The notes under the pieces were generated by a model. It did no database searches, had not been told where the DNA came from, and was given only the letters and a program-made list of their open reading frames with translations. From positions 26,414,524 through 26,478,523 of the forward strand of contig NC_134845.1 of NCBI RefSeq assembly GCF_965363235.1: a stretch of 64,000 nucleotides of DNA, given 5' to 3'. The position numbers and the translations under genes are program-made. Positions 41,901 to 52,914 of this stretch are shown here, one piece after another (the stretch's first letter is position 1; each line of letters starts with the position of its first letter). This stretch comes from Mytilus galloprovincialis (Eukaryota > Mollusca > Bivalvia > Mytilida > Mytilidae).

Positions 41901-44753
41901 GACGACGTTGTCAATTTCATGTCAATTTCGTTAGCAACGCCACGTGCATGCTTAGTTTCTAGCGATAATTTTCCATCTCAAGCGAGTAGCATGATATGAA
42001 AATTATCTCCAAATAAAATCTAAGGAAAAATGCACAAAATAGCGATAAAAATGTATATACATGTAGTTTTATAGCTTTATGTTACCAAGAGTTGTGTGCC
42101 CTGAGGGGGCCTCACATTGATATCATTATACATGTAACTGTATATTCTAATGTTCTTAGAAGATGTCTCTCCAGCATATGTTATTTGCATATTTTCTGCT
42201 ATTAAATTGTTAATGTGACTAAATATTACTCTAAATAATTTTGACACAGTGTAATAGTTTGCTTCATTTCTATTCATTATAATCATGTATATATTATAGG
42301 TGATGCCAAACAGTGAAGCAGAACTTTTAGGATTGAGGGAAGGTGATCAGGTATGCTCTCATTTATAACAAAGGATACTTTATATAATGGTATTTTGATA
42401 GGATAGAAAAAATAATATGATAAACAGAGATTGACCAAAAGTTCAGCAAATTATTGATTTGTGCTTCTAAATTTTATAAACCTTTAGGTAACAAAAGATT
42501 TAACATCATTATAGTTCATTGAAGTTCAGAACATATAAACCAAATATAGGTATACTGCAGATAAGTTCAGTTTAGACCTAAAAAAAAAAAAAACAGCAAC
42601 AAAATGCACTAAATTTAAGATGTTGTTATTTACCCTTAATTAATTTCTGTATCTAGATTTGTAACATTGGGTCCGACCACATTGTATAGCTGATCACTAT
42701 CATAGTCAACAGAATATACCATTTAAAAAACAAATAATTATAGTTTTACAATAATAAAACTTTCCAGTCCAAAACTAGATAAACAAAATCAAGCAAACCA
42801 AGACTGAATACAGCATGTCAAAAATTGTTCAGAATTAAAAACTACTAAGTTACTCAACTACAGCTGTATAATATATAAAGTTGCAACCATATGAACACCA
42901 AATGTTTAATATCAAAATAGAATTTTATTATTGAATATATATATCAATGATTATTAGGTACATCAAACTATATATTTTATTTTTCAGATCTTAGCTGTGA
43001 ACCATATAAATTTTGAAAACATTAATCACTCAGAAGTAAGTATACTTATGCTTTAATAAATATTATTTGTCCACTGCTGCAGTTCAGAGGGAGTAGATAT
43101 TGTAAAGATGGCCATCCTTTTCTTCATTTTGTTTGAATCAGTCTTGTTATTAACTCTTTCTGTTCCTCCTATCTAAGGCACTCTTTCCAAAATCTCTTAT
43201 CAGTCCTACTGAACTGCAACAGCACTGAAAAAGAAGTTTAAAACTACACCTTAATTTAAGGATATATTCATAAATGCTTGCCTACATTTAGTGTATAGAA
43301 ACATAATCTTAAATAAAGTACATTCAATTAGATTCTTGTCAATCCTGCAACATTTTGTAGAGAAAGCAAGACATGGTGATTATACATTTTAATGTCAACA
43401 TTTACGTTCAATTTTTGGTAAAAGTTTTTTTTAGACATCAATAACTTCATCAATTTTTGAGAAACAAAATCTGTTTTTTAAATGATAAATGGACATAATT
43501 CATGTAATTACTTAATTTCGGTATTACATTACATTTCACACTGACCATGCTGACAGCAGCAATCACAGTGAAACCCTCAACAAATTTTTAACATTTAGAT
43601 TTTCATTTGAAGTCTGAATATACATTGATCTACGCTGAGGCAAAATGGTATAGAAAAAATAATGCACATTTAATAGCATATCTCTAATAAATGATTATTT
43701 GATATTTCAGGCTGTTGGTGTACTAAAGTCTAATACCTCCATTGATATGATTGTTAGTGATTTTCCATATGGTAAGTTCTGTCATTCAAGTTTAAACCTA
43801 ATTATATATATATGTCTAGTTCAAGACATATCATGAAGACCTTTTAAAATTCAAAGCATGTTGGAAAATGTTCTCTACTGTTATACAAATGTATGTAGAA
43901 AACAGAAAAAAAGCAATGGATCAAGCAAGTCTGTTCCTGATTTAAATGCATTGGGAGCTTGGGAGGCACATTTGTAAGACCTAGACGGTGACCGCCCATC
44001 AAATAAAATTTTGATTTTACTTATGATCATGACAGTTCTTAGAAATTTTAAGGAAACTGCAACCACAATTTTGATTAATTTGAGTGCCTTCTATCTTATT
44101 ACTAAATGATTTTGGAAAAATAGGTGCTTAAATAGACTGTTGTAGTGCTTTTGTTTTGTATATTTTTTTCCAAGATATACATAAACTATACAGTATATTG
44201 TTGTGTGAGACACAGAAACAATCTAATTGATATTGACAAAAACAAAACAATGCATGTTAATTGGGCATAATTTTTTGTAAATTTGATTCCAGGAGTTATT
44301 TCAGTGTATGTCCTATGTAGATTAAGCTTGGTTAAAATATGAGCAATTGAATAGTTTATGTATTTTGGCTGCAATTTTCAAAATTGTGATGTCAAATAAT
44401 TTTTTACACTGGGTATCAATGCGGAACTCTTACTATATGTCCAAACATTTCTACATATTTTATATCATGCGTTCCTAATATTTTGAGATGATGATATTTC
44501 ATACTATGTTAGAATCATTAGACGATGATTCATACTTTATGCATATGATCCAAAATTTTGTTTCATCTAATCACTTCAAATTTCATATCAATTTGAAATA
44601 GTAGAATTTCAATTTTAATTATAATGTAAAAACAAAAAAATGTAAAACTGGCCTGATCCCTTCATTCATGTCTTTATATTTGCAGGTTATGACAGAACAT
44701 ATGATAAGACAAAATCGTTAGCATCAAGTCATCAACAGTCCCCAAGAAGATAG
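35872..44753 (+). CDS. PDZD11: PDZ domain-containing protein 11, seven exons
   Basis: Small cytosolic adaptor made essentially of one PDZ domain. The vertebrate protein binds C-termini of membrane transporters and pumps and the adhesion partner PLEKHA7. Exons: 35872-35958, 40038-40124, 41417-41473, 42300-42350, 42988-43035, 43711-43771, 44686-44753. Phases join to give 152 aa (human 140 aa). The N-terminus LPPYEHPPPWIPPHE followed by RENNPEYNSDIRQFLPRSL matches the family's proline-rich lead with no length change. The carboxylate-binding loop LGFNIRGG is at residues 59-66, followed by GIFVSKVMPNSEAELLGLRE, GDQILAVNHINFENINHSEA and VGVLKS. The C-terminal tail is longer and more basic than in human. 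It lies head to head with RPS3A. No disabling change is seen. Confidence 0.95.
36055..36118 (-). repeat. Mussel dispersed repeat ('ggggaatgtgtcaaagagac' family), short copy
   Basis: Plus strand reads 'gttgtctctttgacacattc' and 'cccatttccattctcaattt'. Longer copies occur at 39630-39745, 41190-41335, 45755-45890 and 48870-49010. Confidence 0.75.
36690..36990 (+). mobile_element. LINE 3' end fragment
   Basis: A plus-strand frame reads KYSFFPRPTMELNTLPEKAT then LEEFKASL, the typical last residues of jockey/CR1-type reverse-transcriptase proteins (NSFFPR...WN.LP). An AT-rich 3' UTR and a terminal GAAGAAGAAGAGAAG microsatellite follow. Confidence 0.75.
37080..37390 (-). mobile_element. LINE C-terminal fragment
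   Basis: The minus strand at about 37375-37270 reads ESCNCGAPGTPHHFLLECPC then YENEQEDMLHQIS, a C-x-C-x7-H-x4-C zinc-binding motif of the LINE C-terminal domain. The rest is decayed. Confidence 0.75.
39214..39307. mobile_element. Short foldback element, 94 bp
   Basis: GTCAATTAAGAGCAACG (39214-39230) and its exact reverse complement (39291-39307) enclose 60 bases. Confidence 0.8.
39630..39745 (+). repeat. Mussel dispersed repeat ('ggggaatgtgt' family)
   Basis: Reads 'gaaatggggaatgtgttaac', 'gagacaacaacctg' and 'ggtcaccaataggtcttcaa'. It lies in PDZD11 intron 1 just before exon 2. Confidence 0.8.
40038..40124 (+). CDS. PDZD11: PDZD11 exon 2 (residues 30-58)
   Basis: Acceptor TTATTTCAG, donor GTGAAT, 87 nt. 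Encodes RENNPEYNSDIRQFLPRSLK and LQRSKATEQ, the first beta strand region of the PDZ domain. Confidence 0.93.
40718..41008 (+). repeat. 'ATGCCCCAC...CATTCTTG' dispersed repeat
   Basis: Starts 'atgccccacctacgatagta', contains a CCGT/CTGT microsatellite, 'gaagtccaatcgacttcaaa' and 'attttctatg'-type wording, and ends 'gaggacacattcttg'. A second copy in inverted orientation lies at 62876-63129. Confidence 0.85.
41190..41335 (-). repeat. Mussel dispersed repeat ('ggggaatgtgt' family)
   Basis: Plus strand reads 'aggaggcctccgggtacagg', 'gaagacctgttggtgaccct' and 'cacattccccatttcc'. Frames over it are repeat-derived. Confidence 0.8.
41417..41473 (+). CDS. PDZD11: PDZD11 exon 3 (residues 59-77)
   Basis: Acceptor TTCCTAG, donor GTAAAA, 57 nt. 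LGFNIRGGQEHHCGIFVSK holds the ligand-binding loop. Confidence 0.95.
42300..42350 (+). CDS. PDZD11: PDZD11 exon 4 (residues 78-94)
   Basis: Acceptor ATTATAG, donor GTATGC, 51 nt. Encodes VMPNSEAELLGLREGDQ. Confidence 0.95.
42988..43035 (+). CDS. PDZD11: PDZD11 exon 5 (residues 95-110)
   Basis: Acceptor TTTTCAG, donor GTAAGT, only 48 nt. Encodes ILAVNHINFENINHSE. Confidence 0.95.
43036..44685 (+). other. PDZD11 introns 5 and 6 (around exon 6)
   Basis: AT-rich intron sequence on both sides of exon 6. Small frames (43881-44066, 44186-44374) show no features. Introns 3 and 4 (41474-42987, around exon 4) are alike, apart from a 9-bp-stem hairpin 'catctcaacgaggcaattga' at about 41836. Confidence 0.6.
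43711..43771 (+). CDS. PDZD11: PDZD11 exon 6 (residues 111-130)
   Basis: Acceptor ATTTCAG, donor GTAAGT, 61 nt. Encodes AVGVLKSNTSIDMIVSDFPY; ends in phase 1. Confidence 0.95.
44686..44753 (+). CDS. PDZD11: PDZD11 exon 7 with stop (residues 131-152)
   Basis: Acceptor TTTGCAG, 68 nt, stop TAG at 44751. Encodes GYDRTYDKTKSLASSHQQSP and RR. Possible ATTAAA polyadenylation signals follow at about 44862 and 44911. Confidence 0.92.
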
Positions 44754-45754
44754 CATTTACTGCGTTTAAGATGTGTGGATGAAGACATGTAGAACATTAG
44801 TGATGTAGTCATAATGGTTGTGAATATAGGAAATGAACTTACATTTATAAAGAGAACTGCCATTAAAAATCTGCATTCATTTCATATATTTCTGAAAGCA
44901 GGCATTAAAAACTCTTAAAAGTGGTTTTAATTGCCCTTTTTAAGATCATTAAGATATTAGCATCACATGGCCGACTTTTTTAATTTTTTTATTAGAAAAT
45001 TCTATTTTTCCTAAATCATTGAGTTGGTGGTGTCTATCCTTGGCCTTGAATTTACATATAAGTCATTACAGTACACAGAAACAAATCATTAGTATCAAAC
45101 ATCATAAAAATAGTTATTCATATATTTTGGTAGGTTATTACACTTTTATTTCCTTGTTATTTATTAGTAAATTAACTATAAAAAAACTAACCAAAGTACC
45201 CATTGGATATCATTGTTCATTCCAGATCATGAAAATATATTTAAAGTAGCACAAGCTAGCCAGTACATGATGAATATTTGAATGCTGCATTTATGTACTA
45301 AATATATTGCAATTTTATATACAATTTTATATAGTATGTTTTCTTCAATTACAGCCCTCATATAGATAAATATAATTCATATTGTATCTTGCATTGTCAG
45401 TTGACATTTGAAAATGCATTTGTAATAGTTGTATAAATTTATCCTTTTGTTAAAAATGGTTTAATGGTTCTTTATAAACTAAACAATAGCAAGCAATATA
45501 GGCCATTAAAAACTTATTTTGTTAACTGGTAATTGTAACTATATGAAACATCATGTATTTGTATGAGACAAAGACATTTTATTATAAGATAATACATTTT
45601 TACTTTTTTTGTATTTGTATACAGTTGGTACAGTAGTTATATTTACATTATTTTATTATATATCAATTTATTTACACAAAATATATAATTAAACAGATTA
45701 GCATTTTGTATGGCCATGAGATAATAATTTCCATTGGACACAGTTGTAAATAAA

Positions 45755-45890
45755 ATTGAGAATGTAAATGGGGAATGTGTCAAAGAGACAACAACCCGAT
45801 TATAGAACAGACAACAGAAGAAGGTCACCAATAGGTCTTCAATGCAGTGAGAAACTCCGCACCCGGAGGCGTCCTTTAACTGACCCCTAA
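45755..45890 (+). repeat. Mussel dispersed repeat ('ggggaatgtgt' family)
   Basis: Reads 'aaatggggaatgtgtcaaag', 'agacaacaacccgat', 'aataggtcttcaatgc' and 'cgcacccggaggcgtccttt'. The most complete copy in the window. Confidence 0.85.
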
Positions 45891-47269
45891 ACAAATATGT
45901 AGTCTAGTTCAGTGATAATGGACGTCATACTAAACTTCGAATCGAACACAAGAAACTAAAATAAAAATCATACAAGACTAACAAAGGCCAGAGGCTAACT
46001 GTCTGCATCCAATGAAAAACCACCTTTAAAAGTGGGGCAAAAGATACCAGAGGGACATTCAAACTCTGAAATCGAAAATAAACGGACACCATGGCATAAA
46101 AAGAAAAAGATAAAACAATAGGCAATATAGGAAAGGTGAACAGACATAAGAGGTCTCTAAACACTTTGGATCCAAATGGTCTATACACATAATTAACAGT
46201 GCCTGGTGATGTTTCATGGCCTGACCTGTTTTGGTCCAAAAGGGACCTTCATTAGAGGCAGAATGGTGGATTAATGTTTGCACCTTATTTATATAGATAC
46301 TGTTACCACAGTAACCAGCAGTACAGTTAACCCGCAAACAGACGAACAATAGTACACAAAAAATTATCTCATATAAATATAGAAAATGACCACATGCCAA
46401 TTCTGCAACAAGTCTTCACCTGAAAAACATATGAAGCAAACCACCAGGCAGTGTTATTGGTCCATCATTACACATAGATTAGTTGTCCATTCATCTGTTA
46501 TGATTTGAAGGTGGCTGAGGTGTCATTCTCAATTTTGGATTTTGAAAAAAAGCAGATAATAATCGGTCTAGATCTTTAATGACATCTCCAAATTTTGAGA
46601 GTAGTATATATTTCATGGAAGACTTTTCGTGTTGTAGAAAATTGTGTGTTTTATCATATTTACTGCTGTATATTACCAAAAAAAAAACAATCAATTTTGT
46701 GTGTGATTCAATTGTTTTCAACTTTGCCAAATAAGGGGGATACAATTCAGATATAAGGAGAGATAAATCACATAACGTAATTTTTATAAAAGAATGTGGT
46801 GTTAATTTATCTTATTTAGTGTGTAGCAAAAAAAAACGACCTATTTTTTTTCATTTTCTTATCTGAAAACATTTTATTAGAGCTATTTTCTCATATTATA
46901 TATTTCAATTTTATGGTGTTGTTTTCCATGCATAATCTATACAAAATCTTACAATTTTGCACAACCAGTAGCATAAAAATAGCCCGGTGAACCATACATT
47001 TTATTGTATTTTTGAAAATCATACAGAAGTCATCTCATTACAATTAGTCTAGTTCTTATCAAAATATGCGTAACATTCACCTTGCAAGTGTTTGTATTTT
47101 AAAATGTTATAAACATTAAATTTCTGACCAACCATCTGATGTGGAAACTTGATATTTATTAATTACTATTTATTTTATCATGGGATGTATCAAAAGACAA
47201 CTATAGACAAGGATCTTAATCTGGGACCAGCTCTTGAACATTTGGTAGAGATTGTAAATATAAAAAAGA

Positions 47270-47465
47270 AGATGTGGTATGATTGCCAATGAGACAACTA
47301 TCCACAAAATACCAAAATGACACGGACATTAACAACTATAGGTCACCGTATGGCCTTCAACAATGAGCAAAAGCCATACCGCGTAGAACGAAAAACAAAT
47401 ATGTAATCCATAAACAAACGACAACCACTGAATTACAGGATCCTGACTTGGGACAGGCACATACA
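47270..47465 (-). repeat. Mussel dispersed repeat ('cattgttgaaggccgtacgg' family), inverted
   Basis: Plus strand reads 'gatgtggtatgattgccaat', 'gagacaactatcc' and 'ggccttcaacaatgagcaaa'. Confidence 0.85.
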
Positions 47466-48513
47466 TAAATAATGTGGCGGTGTTAAACCTTGTCTTGGAT
47501 ATTCTTGAGCCTCCACAGTTAGATAAAAAAAATCAGTATAGCGGATAAAAGATACTAGTATATCTGTATCATAGGGTTTTTTCTTCTATAATTTGACATA
47601 ACAGCTTTGCAGGTTTCTAGATTAAAAGTAGATAGTGGGTATAAAACACTTTTTTTTTAAATTCAGTTTATTGACTCACTTTGACTTAATGGAAAAGGCT
47701 AGTCATCAGCTTGCTGATTCCAGCACCTTCGGTGTTGATGACATAAAAATGTGTTATAGTTTGTGAAAAGGTCAGTTTTAAAGTAATTGCTTGTGGTAGG
47801 TCAATGATATTTAGTATGAAGTTGTATGAACACTGGCAAGTCTCATCTCCGCGAAAATCATTTGGCTCCACCCCGTCAGTCTTGATCTATTGACTTTGTA
47901 ACTTTTGCTTGGTTTACATGTAACAGTTATAAGTTCAGTTTAAGGGGAACCCCTATCGGTAGGTCATATGATAATTGATAGCGTTACGTAATTAGCATTG
48001 TCACATATCATTTCCAGGGAAATTGGTTTGTCCTGCCTCCTCAGTCATGGTCTATAGACGTTGAAACTTATGCTTTGGTTTAAAGTTAGAATTTGTGATT
48101 GGGTCTGTTTATGATGAACCACTTATGGAAAATAAATGATTATTTGGTGTGCAGTTGCATCAATATTTGCTCATCTCAATTCCATGGAGATCATATGGAC
48201 CTACCTCCTCCATCATGATAGTTCAATGACTTATCACATGCACTTGGTCTCGGAAATCCCCCCCCCCCCCCTATATATATAACTTAATATATGTATATTG
48301 GGAAATTTTGTTCTGAGAAAAACGCCTGTGTGACTTATGCATAGTTTGCATGTTGTGATTAAGTTAGTTTAAGGGGAACACCTTCTGAAAAGTCATTGAT
48401 ATTTGGCATGCAGTAGTTTCAGTAAGATATCTTATTTCTAGGGAGATGATTTACTAGTTACGCATTACCTTCAGTTCTTTCAGTTTTGACTTGGAATATT
48501 TTGCATAGATAAC

Positions 48514-48684
48514 CAGTGGCGGATCCAGGGGGGGGGGGGGGGGGTCCGGGGGTGCGCACCCCCCTTTATTTTTGCCGATCAATGCATTTGTATCGGGACA
48601 TATGTTTTGCACCCCTTTGCACCCCCCCTTTGCCCTGGGTTAGCACCCCCCCCCCCCCTTTCGAAATTCCTGCATCCGCCCCTG
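48514..48684 (+). repeat. G/C-tract foldback repeat
   Basis: Nearly identical to 5931-6102 over its whole length, apart from G- and C-run lengths and a few bases. The two frames across it encode only glycine- and proline-rich repeat translation. Confidence 0.9.
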
Positions 48685-48869
48685 ATAACAAGTTTATTTA
48701 TAAATAAATATTGCCATTTTATTTCTATTTCAGAATTTGTAATTTACAATCAAAATTACATAGAGGCGAGACATAACATTTATGAATAACATGGGGCTTA
48801 TCTTTAAGCTCCTTAAATTAACCTTCATACCATAAAGCACATGATTAATCAACATAACATTCGTTTTTG

Positions 48870-49010
48870 TTTAGGGGCCAACTGATGCCGACTCTGCATG
48901 GGTGTGATATTCTCTTGCTGCTTTGAAGACCTAATGGTAGCCTTGTGCTGTATGGTCGTTTGGTGGCTCTTTCACACATTCCCCGTTGCCGTTTTCAATT
49001 TTATTGAATT
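48870..49010 (-). repeat. Mussel dispersed repeat ('ggggaatgtgt' family), diverged
   Basis: Plus strand reads 'ttgaagacctaatggtagcc' and 'cacacattccccgttgccgt'. Confidence 0.75.
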
Positions 49011-49949
49011 AATGCAGTACACCTTTATGAACTTTTAGGTCCATCATTAGCCTTATATTTAATATAATCTCACTAGATAAATAAAATGAGCAATGTTATA
49101 CCAAAATATTTCACATTTGATATCCTCTTTATTAGTCTCTGTATTATTTATTTTAAATTTGTCTACAATGAACGATTAAGAAATTGAAAATTGTATAGAC
49201 ACTTGCATTGTGTTTTGCCTGCTTTGTATACAAAAGCGAAACCATAAGTTCAGAATGTAGTAGTCAGCTGAAAAACAAATATCCGACAACGGTCAACCGG
49301 ACACATTTTCTGACCAATAGACGACTTTCTTTACTCTGTCGCCGATCTACTTAGACCGAACCTTGCACAATAGCAGAACAATGAGTCATCAAAAAATTGA
49401 CCAACGATGCCCGCGCTAGATGAAAGCACAACGCAATAACCGAGGTAAACTAAGCGATGGCGATAACATCTAAAAGTACAACTTGGACCATGAAAGCTTA
49501 TTTCAAATCTGTAGAAGGAGTTTTGTGGGGTATGCGTCTTTCGCCGTTTTGTTTTTGAAGGGTAGTTTATAACAACTTAATTTTTATTTTGGTATGTACT
49601 GGACACCGCATTAGGATTTCAAATTCATGCCGTCATTTCGTCATCTTATTACAGTGAACAGAATCAAAACCAATAAAGACACTTCATAAGAATAATTTTG
49701 GAGAATTCGATTGAAAGGTTTTCCGTAATAATAAACCCTCGTCACAATTTATACGTATTTCAAAATATCACATGATTGTCATTGTACGTGACTGAGTTCT
49801 AACTACCTTGACCGTTTTAAGATTTAAAAAATCGTTTATCCTCTATATTGCTTACATCAAGACAACTTGACTTAGATACACATTAATGTCATATCAAAAT
49901 AAACCAATTTCGCAATAATCGAATCTTGTGACTGAAGATAAGATTTTGA

Positions 49950-49957
49950 TATAAATA
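49950..49957 (+). promoter_or_regulatory. Candidate TATA box of the ependymin-related gene
   Basis: TATAAATA lies 83 bp upstream of the ATG at 50033, which would allow a 5' UTR of about 50 nt. Position and sequence fit; there is no transcript evidence. Confidence 0.5.
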
Positions 49958-50032
49958 CTAGTATGCTGCAACTTTTAAATAAAGATTGATAGACAATTTG
50001 AAGTAGTTCTACGTTTAAGAAGCAAGACAAAT

Positions 50033-50173
50033 ATGACGAGTCTGTTGAGCATACTGGGTTTGGTAGCACTGGTTCCATTGGTAGCGTCAAACTGTTGTTT
50101 ACCATCTCAATGGGAAGGCGCTGAGGGTTTTCATGTTGGAACAGTTATGAATGGAACAGTCAGAGTATCACAG
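50033..50173 (+). CDS. Ependymin-related exon 1 (residues 1-47)
   Basis: Signal peptide followed by NCCLPSQWEGAEGFHVGTVM; donor GTATAG, phase 0. Confidence 0.85.
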
Positions 50174-50387
50174 GTATAGAATATGGAAATCATTGAAAGT
50201 AACTGACCAGTCAAAACTGAAAGTTTTTCGAATACGTATTATTTTTATCAAGTAAATTATTTTATGGTTATTAACGAAAACTTTAATCTGTTCTATATGC
50301 ATGCACACATTATTATTTTCATCATTGCTTGATTTCTCGTAATGGAATTATGTTAAAAATGAAAATAACATCTTATAAACTGCGGTG

Positions 50388-50490
50388 TGAGCCAAGGCTT
50401 CGCGTTGAAGACCGTACCTTGACCTATAATGGTTTACTTTCATAAATTGTGACTTGGTGGAGAGTTGTCTCATTGACACTCATAACAAAT
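50388..50490 (+). repeat. Mussel dispersed repeat in ependymin-related intron 1
   Basis: Reads 'cgttgaagaccgtaccttga' and 'tggagagttgtctcattgac', a diverged copy of the family at 10430-10535. Confidence 0.7.
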
Positions 50491-50589
50491 CTTCCTATAT
50501 CTATTTGCCTTCGGGTGTGAAACCTTATATTTTCTCAATAATTTCTAAATCTATAGACTCGTTGTATATTTTAACGTCTTTGTTTGTAG

Positions 50590-50715
50590 GGTTTCATGAA
50601 TATATCTGCCGATACAACTGGTGAGAAGATTGCACTGAATATGACAGTAACAACTGGTATTGTAGGAGCTAGATAACATACATCAGAGATGTTTGTGTTA
50701 CAAGACTATGGCCAT
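50590..50715 (+). pseudogene. Ependymin-related exon 2 (codons 48-89) with TAA at codon 76
   Basis: Acceptor GTTTGTAG, donor GTAAGT. GFMNISADTTGEKIALNMTV, then TTGIVGAR, stop, HTSEMFVLQDYGH. Ending the exon before the stop would need a poor donor (ATT before GTAGGA) and would drop the conserved FVLQDYGH part. Confidence 0.82.
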
Positions 50716-50721
50716 GTAAGT

Positions 50722-51229
50722 TATATATTCCGACGTTTGTTTTTACTGTCATGTGTAGCACCACTAAGAATAGAAACGGGGAGATTTGAAAAAATAATTT
50801 TAAAAGATCGAGTCTGTGATAATTGTATGAATATTTTAGAAAATGAAGCCCATGTTATTTTATCTTGTCCTTTATATGACGATTTAAGAAAGAAATTATT
50901 TGATGAAGCAACACATTTTAACAGTGATTTTATGTCTTTTGATGATAAAATTAGTGTTTTTATTTACAGATAATAATATGATTCGTAGCTGTTCCAAAGC
51001 CTGTAATCTTATTTTAAATAGACGTAGAAATGTTTTATACTGTAATTAATGTTAAATATTGTCAATATGTTTTATTATAGATGAATTCTTTATATAATTT
51101 TTAATGTTATAGTCTCTTGTAATTCTGTACAAAATGACTCTCTTTTTATATTTATATATTTTTACATTTAATGTAATGTTATATTGAGAGATGAGACTGT
51201 AATAAAATATTGAATTGAATTGAATTGCA
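50722..51229 (+). mobile_element. LINE 3' fragment in ependymin-related intron 2
   Basis: Begins within about 10 bp of the exon 2 donor. The frame to 50973 reads RIETGRFEKIILKDRVCDNC then NEAHVILSCPLYDD, a LINE C-terminal zinc motif (C-x2-C-x8-H-x4-C). A 3' UTR ends in AATTGAATTGAATTGAATTG-like repeats (51208-51229), the kind of short 3' repeat seen in CR1/L2-type elements. The frame continues exon 2 sequence only by chance. Confidence 0.85.
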
Positions 51230-51658
51230 ATCTAAGTTATCTATTTAAAGCAATATGTGTCATTATAATGATTAAACAAAATCATGCTACAATTAATTCC
51301 AAAATTGAATGCAAATGTACTAGTCGGGAAATTTTACAAGGAGTATACAATGTATATATTTTCATTTCAAACTTTGAATAAAAAGTAAATTTTAAAGTCG
51401 GCATAATTATACAATTGACATGGTAACCGATACAACATGAACTCTTGTGATGATGATCTTTTTAGTCGGGACTATCATATAAAAATCATACAGCTTTATG
51501 CAAGTACTAATAGATTTAAAAAACAAACAACAACAAAAAAAAAAAACCCCCAAAAAAACCACGCAATTATGATGAAAGCAAATTAATTTAATAGTTCCTA
51601 TGAAGTAAACAATATAAATATTTCATTTATTTGCAAACCAGTTCTTTTACTTTTTCAG

Positions 51659-51737
51659 AAGATGCAGTACGTTGTTGAGAACGGGATGTGTACAAAATCA
51701 GCGATGCAAGGTCCATTTACATTCAACTGCGTTCCTA
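51659..51737 (+). CDS. Ependymin-related exon 3 (residues 90-115)
   Basis: Acceptor TTTTTCAG, donor GTACGT, 79 nt. KMQYVVENGMCTKSAMQGPF then TFNCVP. Confidence 0.85.
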
Positions 51738-51983
51738 GTACGTATTTACATATAATACTGCTTACGTACAATATTATAAATCCGACATGCTTTTAACTTT
51801 ATTTAGTTTGTATGTAAATTTAATTTTGTGACAACTAACCAGTTTTACTTTTATAATAAGTTGAGTGTTATATGTTTACCAAGAATCTACAGTTGATGTT
51901 TCCAAACTGCAAAATAATATTAAAAGAGTATCTATGTTTTTAGTTAAGAATTAAAAAAACCTAACATTTCAGTAACATTTCAG

Positions 51984-52142
51984 GTAATGCAACTGTTGTT
52001 ATGAAGACAACGGTTGGATCAGATCATACACCAGGAACCATCTTTAAGATACCCTTTGGCAGTATTGGAGACGGTTACTTGACTATAACAGATAATGGCT
52101 GTATCCCTGTTTTATACCAGGTTACTGCTAATATCAATGAAA
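51984..52142 (+). CDS. Ependymin-related exon 4 (residues 116-168)
   Basis: Acceptor CATTTCAG (the second of two close AGs; the first leads to a stop), donor GTAAGT, 159 nt. SNATVVMKTTVGSDHTPGTI, FKIPFGSIGDGYLTITDNGC, IPVLYQVTANINE. Confidence 0.86.
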
Positions 52143-52272
52143 GTAAGTGTATTCTTTTAAACATGAACATGTCTTAAAACGTAAATAAATTCCAAGTGCG
52201 AATTAAAGTGGACCAATGAAAATTATTTCATCAAAACTTCAATTTTAAATCCAAAGATTTTCTTAGGGTATT

Positions 52273-52432
52273 CAGTGGCGGATGCAGGAATTTTCGAAAG
52301 GGGGGGTGCTAGCCCAGGGCAAAGGGGGGGTGCAGGGGGGGTGCAAACATATGTCCCGATTCAAATGCATTGATCGGCCAAAATAAAGGGGGGGTGCGGA
52401 CCCCCGGAACCCCCCCTCTGGATCCGCCACTG
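52273..52432 (-). repeat. G/C-tract foldback repeat, inverted
   Basis: Reverse complement of the copies at 5931 and 48514: starts CAGTGGCGGATGCAGG and ends CTGGATCCGCCACTG. In ependymin-related intron 4. Confidence 0.9.
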
Positions 52433-52914
52433 GTATTGGAGTCGATACATTGAACAGTTACATATATATTCGAGAGTTGTTAGATTGATGTTAATCAAAG
52501 TACCGAAGTACTGAACATCGGATGACAGCAAGTTCTTTTGGATTGCCACAAGCACTTGTCTCAGAAAAAAAATCACATCTCTATACTTGAAAGTGAGGTT
52601 AATGTACAGATATCATTTTTTTTCTGAGACAAGTTCGTGCGTGGATGATAAGTACATGACAGGGAATTCAACTTCACCGTAATAACTATTATATTGTAGT
52701 GATAAAATCAGTATATTTTGGTTTATTATTATATATTATATTAATATTTGTATATTACAGTTACATGTATATATAATTTTCATCCATTTGTATATCATTA
52801 TATTCTACTAATAATGATAGTGCAGTGCAAGTGCGCGGTCACATGGACACTCTTCTGTAATAATTCTATTTTTCTAATAGATTGGATTTGAGTAGGCATT
52901 CATATTTTCATAAG

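Larger units (their letters stand above)
44754..49949. other. Intergenic stretch between PDZD11 and the ependymin-related gene
   Basis: PDZD11 3' UTR first, then dispersed repeats listed separately (45755, 47270, 48514, 48870), plus a repeat-like patch at 45990-46270 ('aaagataccagagggacatt'). No protein-coding gene is supported. Confidence 0.6.

Noticed and set aside
50590..50661. Alternative exon 2 of the ependymin-related gene ending before the TAA
   Set aside because: It would use a poor donor (ATT before GTAGGA) and lose FVLQDYGH, which fits the conserved family pattern and has a good GTAAGT donor just after it.
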